This document shows, in pieces, positions 59,606 through 64,000 of a DNA stretch of 64,000 nucleotides. This DNA comes from UBA3064 sp016868095 (GTDB lineage: Bacteria > Pseudomonadota > Gammaproteobacteria > Burkholderiales > Burkholderiaceae_E). Within the stretch, counting starts at the first letter, position 1. Each line of letters opens with the position of its first letter. The stretch spans positions 6,375 through 70,374 of the forward strand of contig JBEDEM010000003.1 of the NCBI GenBank assembly GCA_041175665.1, written 5' to 3'. Below the pieces are notes generated by a model. It was given only the letters and a program-made list of their open reading frames with translations, made no database searches and was not told where the DNA came from. Both the position numbers and the translations under genes were made by a program.

Positions 59606-59636
59606 AATCAAAGCCATTCGAATACAGGATCAGCCC

Positions 59637-59948
59637 ATGGAAGCCAAAGATTTCATCGCCAAAACCGTTGCAGACAATCCCTATGTCTTGTTCATGAAAG
59701 GAACAGCCCAGTTCCCTCAATGCGGATTTTCGGGGCGTGCCATTCAAATCTTAAAAACTGTCGGGGTCAAAAACCTTGTCACAGTGAATGTGCTTGAAGA
59801 CGATGACGTCAGACAGGCCGTGAAAGAATTCGCCAACTGGCCCACGATCCCACAGCTCTATATCAACGGCGAGTTTGTGGGTGGATCTGACATCATGCAG
59901 GAAATGTTTCAATCGGGTGAGTTACAAAAAATGGTCGAAGCTCAGTAG
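59637..59948 (+). CDS. grxD: Monothiol glutaredoxin, Grx4 (CGFS) type
   Basis: A 103-residue glutaredoxin. The CGFS active site is in FPQCGFSGRAIQILK (about residue 30), preceded by VLFMKGTAQ, and the GSH-binding segment is WPTIPQLYINGEFVGGSDIMQEMFQSGEL. Proteins of this type bind and deliver [2Fe-2S] clusters. It is the last gene of the hemA group. Its stop lies inside the first unit of a 22-bp repeat. Confidence 0.96.
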   Translation: MEAKDFIAKTVADNPYVLFMKGTAQFPQCGFSGRAIQILKTVGVKNLVTVNVLEDDDVRQAVKEFANWPTIPQLYINGEFVGGSDIMQEMFQSGELQKMVEAQ

Positions 59949-60031
59949 CCCATAGCGTGGCCCTGAGTAGCCCATAGCGTGGCCCTGAGTAGCCCACAGG
60001 CTGCCCCTCAGTAGCCCACAGCCTGACCATC
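59944..60031. repeat. 22-bp tandem repeat, four units, bridging grxD and ggt stops
   Basis: Four consecutive 22-bp units start at 59944, 59966, 59988 and 60010. Units 1 and 2 are identical (AGTAGCCCATAGCGTGGCCC and TG); units 3 and 4 differ from them at several positions. Unit 1 contains the grxD stop and units 3-4 span the ggt stop. On the minus strand, unit 4 encodes the last ggt codons, so the array looks like copies of the ggt 3' end. Confidence 0.85.
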
Positions 60032-61567
60032 GCGGCGGTGATCCGAGCCACTTCGATACCCGTCCGCAAGCGTTTCACCCATGCGCCCAATCGCTTGGGC
60101 GCTCCCAAAGTCGGTCGAGTCAGCCGGCATAACAAGCAGGTCGTGGCCTTTCGCCTTTAAGTCCGCAACAACCTGCGCAGGCAGGGCCGCTTCAACCGTG
60201 AGCCTGCCCTCATCGTTGATGCGCCAACGCGGGCAGTCAGAGGCCTCTTGGGGACTTAAGGCATCGTCAACAACTGACATGGCAAGCTGTAAGTGCCCTT
60301 GAGCCTGCATATTGCCTCCCATCACACCATAGGCCATGGTGGGTTGGCCGTTTTTGGTCAAGAAGGCAGGAATAATCGTGTGGAAGGGTCGCTTTCTCGG
60401 TGCAACGATATTGGGGTGGCCTTCTTCCAGGGAAAACCCCCAGCCACGGTTTTGAAGTGCGATACCGCCAGGCGCAACAACACCTGATCCGAACCCTTTG
60501 AAATTGGACTGGATAAAGGACACCATATTGCCCTCTTGATCGGCGGCGCATAAGTAAACCGTGCCCCCGTGATGAAGCTTTCCTGGCGGGTAGCTTGCAG
60601 CCTTTGCAGGGTCGATAAGGCTTGCTCGCTCAGCAAGATAGTCCTTGTTGAGCAGCGCATCCGGCGATGTTTTCATGGAGGCCGGGTCTGCGACATGCGC
60701 CTGTAGATCGGCAAAAGCGAGTTTCATGGCTTCCACTTGTAAGTGGATTCGCTGGGCCGAAAGGCTGGGGTGTTGAGAAGCATTGAGATGCTCGAGCATG
60801 CCAAGCGCCATTTGCGCACCAATGCCTTGACCATTGGGTGGTATTTCATAGAGCCGGTGGTCTTTGTAATCAAAACCAAGCGGCTCGACCCAGTCGCATT
60901 CATGAGCCGCAAGATCGTCCTCAGTGATATCGCCCCCACTCGCTCGCGCAAAAGCTGCAATCGAGGCGGCTATATCGCCGCGATAAAAGGATTCACCGTC
61001 GGTTTGTGCAATGCTCTCAAGCGTTTTTGCCTGCTCGGGATAACGCCAGATCTCGCCCTGTACAGGAGCCCTTCCCCCATGGGTAAACGAGTCGATAAAG
61101 CCTGGATATGACTTGAGCACCGGCACCGCTTCAGCCCAGTGCCTAGCAATCACACGTGTGACCGCATAACCATCTCGGGCATAGCGAATCGCTGACTCAA
61201 AGAGATCGGTAAAAGGCAGCCTGCCAAAGCGCTTGGACAGTGCAACCCAGGATGAGACGACGCCCGGCACAGTGACCGAGCCCCAGCCACGGTCAGGCAT
61301 GGTTTTTCGTCCTGCAAAGTGGGCTGGCGTCCAGGCCGCCGGAGCGCGTCCGGATGCATTGAGTCCGTGGAGCTTACCTTCGTGCCACACCAGCGCGAAT
61401 GCGTCACCACCAAGGCCATTCATGGTGGGTTCGACCACTGTCAGCGTGATAGCGCAAGCAAGTGCTGCGTCGACCGCGTTGCCGCCCTTTGCAAGGGCCT
61501 GTAGACCTGCTTGGGCTGCCAATGGCTGCGATGTCGCAACGATATTTCGGGCATAAACTGGATTCAT
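60008..61567 (-). CDS. Gamma-glutamyltransferase family protein
   Basis: A 519-residue Ntn-type hydrolase. The glycine-rich ARNIVATSQPLAAQAGLQALAKGGNAVDAALA start and NGLGGDAFALVW are typical, and the autoprocessing nucleophile Thr (about residue 336) is in HHGGTVYLCAAD. There is no signal peptide, so it is of the cytosolic YwrD-type group, hydrolysing gamma-glutamyl compounds. It ends DGQAVGY. ATG at 61567 is chosen over a frame open to 61681. It lies antisense between grxD and ubiX, genes I expect to be adjacent in Burkholderiales; this suggests insertion. Confidence 0.88.
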   Translation of the reverse strand: MNPVYARNIVATSQPLAAQAGLQALAKGGNAVDAALACAITLTVVEPTMNGLGGDAFALVWHEGKLHGLNASGRAPAAWTPAHFAGRKTMPDRGWGSVTVPGVVSSWVALSKRFGRLPFTDLFESAIRYARDGYAVTRVIARHWAEAVPVLKSYPGFIDSFTHGGRAPVQGEIWRYPEQAKTLESIAQTDGESFYRGDIAASIAAFARASGGDITEDDLAAHECDWVEPLGFDYKDHRLYEIPPNGQGIGAQMALGMLEHLNASQHPSLSAQRIHLQVEAMKLAFADLQAHVADPASMKTSPDALLNKDYLAERASLIDPAKAASYPPGKLHHGGTVYLCAADQEGNMVSFIQSNFKGFGSGVVAPGGIALQNRGWGFSLEEGHPNIVAPRKRPFHTIIPAFLTKNGQPTMAYGVMGGNMQAQGHLQLAMSVVDDALSPQEASDCPRWRINDEGRLTVEAALPAQVVADLKAKGHDLLVMPADSTDFGSAQAIGRMGETLADGYRSGSDHRRDGQAVGY

Positions 61568-61634
61568 GGGCGAAGAAATTCCTAATACGGGCAAGGGCTG
61601 ATGACCAATGCTACCAAGCCAGTAGAATCGTGAA

Positions 61635-62222
61635 ATGAGCAAACGCATCGTTGTCGCAATTTCAGGAGCCAGTGGCGCCATTTATGGACTGCGACTGCTT
61701 CAAATGCTGCATCAGCAGCAGGTGCACTGCGACCTGATTGTGTCACCCTCTGGATGGCTCACCATTGATCAAGAGCTCCCTGGCCAACGTCAGGCTATTC
61801 TTGATCTTGCCGCCGAGCATCACGCGTTCCGTAATATCGGTGCTTCAATCGCATCGGGTTCCTTCGCCCATGATGGGATGGTGATTGCGCCTTGTTCCAT
61901 GAAAACCCTGGCAGCCATTGCGCATGGCTTCGCAGACAACCTGATGACCAGGGCTGCCGACGTCACCCTCAAGGAGCGTCGCCGCCTGATCCTTTTGGCG
62001 AGAGAAACCCCGCTACACCTCGTGCACTTGCGAAATATGGCAACGGTCACAGAAATGGGCGGGATTGTTTTTCCGCCGCTACCCGCCTTTTATCACCGGC
62101 CCGAAAGCATCGATGATCTTGTCAGCCATAGTTGTGCCCATGTGATGGAATTGCTGGGCTTAAGCCCCACTGACAGACCGCGATGGCAAGGACTAAACAA
62201 TCAAGGCCAAGATTCTTCTTAG
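61635..62222 (+). CDS. ubiX: Flavin prenyltransferase UbiX
   Basis: A 195-residue enzyme that prenylates FMN to make the cofactor of UbiD decarboxylases. It has IVVAISGASGAIYGLRLLQML at the N-terminus, SFAHDGMVIAPCSMKTLAAIAHGFADNLMTRAADVTLKERRRLILLARETPL in the middle and IVFPPLPAFYH near the C-terminus. No ubiD partner is in the window. It is divergent from ggt with about 67 bp between them. Confidence 0.94.
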   Translation: MSKRIVVAISGASGAIYGLRLLQMLHQQQVHCDLIVSPSGWLTIDQELPGQRQAILDLAAEHHAFRNIGASIASGSFAHDGMVIAPCSMKTLAAIAHGFADNLMTRAADVTLKERRRLILLARETPLHLVHLRNMATVTEMGGIVFPPLPAFYHRPESIDDLVSHSCAHVMELLGLSPTDRPRWQGLNNQGQDSS

Positions 62223-62288
62223 CCTGTCGCAACACGAAAGCTGCACAGCAAAGACAGTTCCGCATCACATACAAAAAGGGAGTTCACG

Positions 62289-62711
62289 ATGAAAATCCTC
62301 GCACCAGTTGATGGTTCAAAGACCTCGTTAAAGGCAATCAAGCATGCCTGTAGCCTGCTCGCTGCGGCACCTCAGTTTTCGGTTACTTTGATGAGCGTGC
62401 ATGACGACATCGCCCTCAAACATGCCCGCACGATTGTTGGTTCGAAGGCTGTCGATAGCTACTTACGCGAACTCTCTGACAAGGATTTGGCGGGAGCCCG
62501 AAAATTGCTCGACAAAGCAGGCGTTGAGCACGAGCTGGTGATCCGCACAGGCCATGTGGCTCAAGAAATTGTCGACCAAGCCGATCAAGGCAAATTTGAT
62601 CTTATTGTGATGGGACATAAAGGCCGCAGTGCATTGCGCGATCTGTTGATCGGGTCGGTTGCGCAAAGGGTCTTGGCTCTGGCAAAAACGCCAGTATTGC
62701 TCGTGAAGTAA
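62289..62711 (+). CDS. Universal stress protein, UspA family
   Basis: A single-domain USP of 140 residues. ATP-binding type motifs: KILAPVDGSKTSLKAIKHA at the N-terminus and DLIVMGHKGRSALRDLLIGSVAQRVLALAKTPVLLVK, with G-2x-G-9x-G(S/T) fully present. An AAAGGGAG site precedes the ATG. It stands alone between ubiX and the tRNA-Thr gene on the other strand. Confidence 0.94.
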   Translation: MKILAPVDGSKTSLKAIKHACSLLAAAPQFSVTLMSVHDDIALKHARTIVGSKAVDSYLRELSDKDLAGARKLLDKAGVEHELVIRTGHVAQEIVDQADQGKFDLIVMGHKGRSALRDLLIGSVAQRVLALAKTPVLLVK

Positions 62712-62720
62712 ACAAAGATT

Positions 62721-62796
62721 TGGTGCCCCCGGCAGGATTTGAACCCGCGACCTTCGGTTTACAAAACCGCTGCTCTACCAACTGAGCTACAAGGGC
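62721..62796 (-). tRNA. tRNA-Thr (TGT)
   Basis: A 76-nt cloverleaf with encoded CCA. Acceptor GCCCTTG/CGGGGGC, D arm GCTCAGTTGGTAGAGC, anticodon loop TTTGTAA giving anticodon TGT, T arm GCGGG-TTCAAAT-CCTGC. The outermost anticodon-stem pair is a G-A mismatch, with four good pairs below it. It starts 15 nt past the sspB stop on the same strand and is probably processed from the sspA-sspB transcript. Confidence 0.94.
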
Positions 62797-62811
62797 AAAT
62801 GAGATAAACCG

Positions 62812-63546
62812 CTACTTTACACGGGTTAGCTTGGGTCGTGGTTTTGACCCAGATCGGGCCCCCCCGCGTGTACGAGCCGACGCCGTACTCTCATCACTTG
62901 ATGGTTCACCATCTTGAAGGCTATGTTTTTCGACTGAACTCAAGCTTGGGCCCGGATCTTTGCGCTCATCTTCCGAAGTCTTGCTTACTGAGCCAAGCTT
63001 TTGCGTCGGTTGGTCGACCGGCTTTGTGTTTTGACGTCGCTGCCCAACACTGCGCATGCGCTTGGCGGACTCGGTTTTGCTCGCAGACTTCGAGGCCTCG
63101 TCGACCTCTGCTGACGGCTGGCTTGATGCAAGAGCAAGTGCCGGCGCTTGCGTGCTGGCATCTGCAGCAGTGCCTTGCGATGACCTGCTTGATGGCTGAG
63201 CCTGAGAAAGGCTCTCATCAACATGGGCGGGGGCCTTGCTTACCTCAAATGCCATGCCGTGGCCGGTTTCGCGTGCATAGATCGCTGACACATTGCTGAT
63301 GGGAATTGAAATATCTCTCGCCACACCACCAAAACGAGCCTGAAACTCAATCAAGTCGTTGCCTAAGCGCAGCCGATTCGTAGCGGTCAGCGACACATTC
63401 AAGACAATTTCGCCTGCTTTCACATACTCCATCGGCACACGCGTGTGCTCATCGACCGCTACGGCCAAATACGGCGTGTGCCCCTGATCGGAGCACCACT
63501 CGTGGATAGCGCGTATCAGGTAGGGCTTGGTCGAGTTCGTCGTCAT
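62812..63546 (-). CDS. sspB: ClpXP protease specificity-enhancing factor SspB
   Basis: A 244-residue adaptor that delivers ssrA-tagged proteins to ClpXP. The N-terminal 105 residues form the substrate-binding domain (KPYLIRAIHEWCSDQGHTPYLAVAV, VLNVSLTATNRLRLGNDLIEFQARFGG). The remaining 140 residues are Ser/Ala/Gln/Lys-rich and disordered, much longer than the roughly 50-residue linker of E. coli, and end PKLTRVK, matching the C-terminal ClpX-binding peptide. It lies one base after sspA. Confidence 0.93.
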   Translation of the reverse strand: MTTNSTKPYLIRAIHEWCSDQGHTPYLAVAVDEHTRVPMEYVKAGEIVLNVSLTATNRLRLGNDLIEFQARFGGVARDISIPISNVSAIYARETGHGMAFEVSKAPAHVDESLSQAQPSSRSSQGTAADASTQAPALALASSQPSAEVDEASKSASKTESAKRMRSVGQRRQNTKPVDQPTQKLGSVSKTSEDERKDPGPSLSSVEKHSLQDGEPSSDESTASARTRGGARSGSKPRPKLTRVK

Positions 63547-63547
63547 G

Positions 63548-64000
63548 TCACCGCCGCATCACTTTTTCTGAAGGCGTCAGCGCTTCGATATAAGCTGGGC
63601 GCGAGAAAATCCTCTCGGCGTAACGCAAAAGGGGCGCCGCGGTCTTTGGCATCTCGATCCCATAGTGGTCAAGGCGCCACAAAAGCGGTGCAATCGCTAC
63701 ATCAAGCATCGAAAAATCTTCGCCTAGCATGTATTTATTTTTTACGAAGATCGGCGTGAGCTGCGTGAGTCGATCGCGAATCTGCTGACGCGCCCCTTCA
63801 AGCAGCTTGGCACCCTCTTTGACCTGTTCGCGACGTTCGAGTTGATGGACATAAATAAATAGTTCGCGCTCGAAGTTGAATAGGAATAATCGAGCGCGTG
63901 CCCGCATCACAGGATCGGCAGGCATCAATTGGGGATGCGGGAATCGCTCATCGATATACTCATTGATGATGTTCGACTCGTAAAGAATCAGATCGCGTTC
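63548..64000 (-). CDS. sspA: Stringent starvation protein A, 3' part
   Basis: A GST-fold protein running off the right edge; about 150 C-terminal residues are present. The visible start includes ERDLILYESNIINEYIDERFPHPQLMP, the end of the thioredoxin-like domain, followed by the all-helical domain (RARARLFLFNFERELF, LDVAIAPLLWRL). SspA binds RNA polymerase and affects stress and late gene transcription. Its N-terminal 45 or so residues are outside the window. The sspA-sspB order is the standard one. Confidence 0.94.
   Translation of the reverse strand, partial: ERDLILYESNIINEYIDERFPHPQLMPADPVMRARARLFLFNFERELFIYVHQLERREQVKEGAKLLEGARQQIRDRLTQLTPIFVKNKYMLGEDFSMLDVAIAPLLWRLDHYGIEMPKTAAPLLRYAERIFSRPAYIEALTPSEKVMRR

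Noticed and set aside
59944..60031. 22-bp repeats as a possible CRISPR array
   Set aside because: Units are directly adjacent with no spacers and derive from the ggt 3' end.

Overview
The window reads as chromosome of a betaproteobacterium, most likely order Burkholderiales. The basis is gene order: rpe-gph-trpE-trpG-trpD-trpC with divergent apaG, DUF3683 oxidoreductase-DUF971-ubiE-Tim44-ubiJ, hemA-prfA-prmC-grxD with ubiX nearby, sspA-sspB, a Bug (TctC-type) binding protein and CaiB/BaiF CoA-transferases. No plasmid, phage, insertion sequence, rRNA or CRISPR signature was seen. Genus cannot be fixed from the sequence alone.

Layout. 1-0.9 kb: 3' end of an M61 peptidase. 0.9-7 kb: tryptophan operon with gph and rpe on the minus strand, and apaG divergent. 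7-9.4 kb: a 27-codon membrane ORF, dsbC and a UbiH-family monooxygenase. 9.5-10.8 kb: a two-subunit 3-oxoacid CoA-transferase. 10.9-13.3 kb: small unrecognised genes, a methyltransferase-like gene and tRNA-Phe. 13.6-15.5 kb: two adjacent paralogous membrane proteins, a MarR-like regulator and a tiny membrane ORF. 15.5-19.1 kb: histidine phosphatase, S9 peptidase and arylformamidase-like hydrolase. 19.2-25.9 kb: a CoA-thioester catabolic cluster (CoA-transferase, enoyl-CoA hydratase, HMG-CoA-lyase-like, acyl-CoA dehydrogenase, MmgE/PrpD) with a convergent hydratase. 26-30 kb: folE with a BLUF photoreceptor, DUF2189 protein, orphan binding protein and EamA permease. 30-39 kb: alcohol dehydrogenase, MFS carrier, oligopeptidase A, unknown protein, threonine dehydratase-like enzyme, Bug protein and a second CaiB enzyme. 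39-45.6 kb: M16 peptidase, TonB-dependent receptor preceded by a TPP riboswitch, P-loop kinase and PnuC-type transporter. 45.7-54.6 kb: membrane proteins, ubiJ, Tim44-like, ubiE, DUF971, the 1354-residue DUF3683 oxidoreductase and YqaA. 54.6-64 kb: ilvA, hemA, a frame-broken prfA, prmC, grxD, ggt-like, ubiX, uspA, tRNA-Thr, sspB and the 3' part of sspA.

The most noteworthy points are: (1) prfA lacks about 50 nt at a short palindrome, leaving its PVT and GGQ halves in different frames; (2) a clear TPP riboswitch lies upstream of a TonB-dependent receptor and next to PnuC- and NadR-kinase-like genes, suggesting thiamine uptake; (3) a translationally coupled pair of paralogous membrane proteins sits in an apparent operon with a MarR-like regulator; (4) folE is paired with BLUF; (5) a 22-bp tandem array joins the stop codons of grxD and ggt; (6) a hairpin encloses the ribosome binding site of a 59-residue ORF. 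Starts were chosen by eye from codon, ribosome-binding-site and overlap evidence. No database search was possible.
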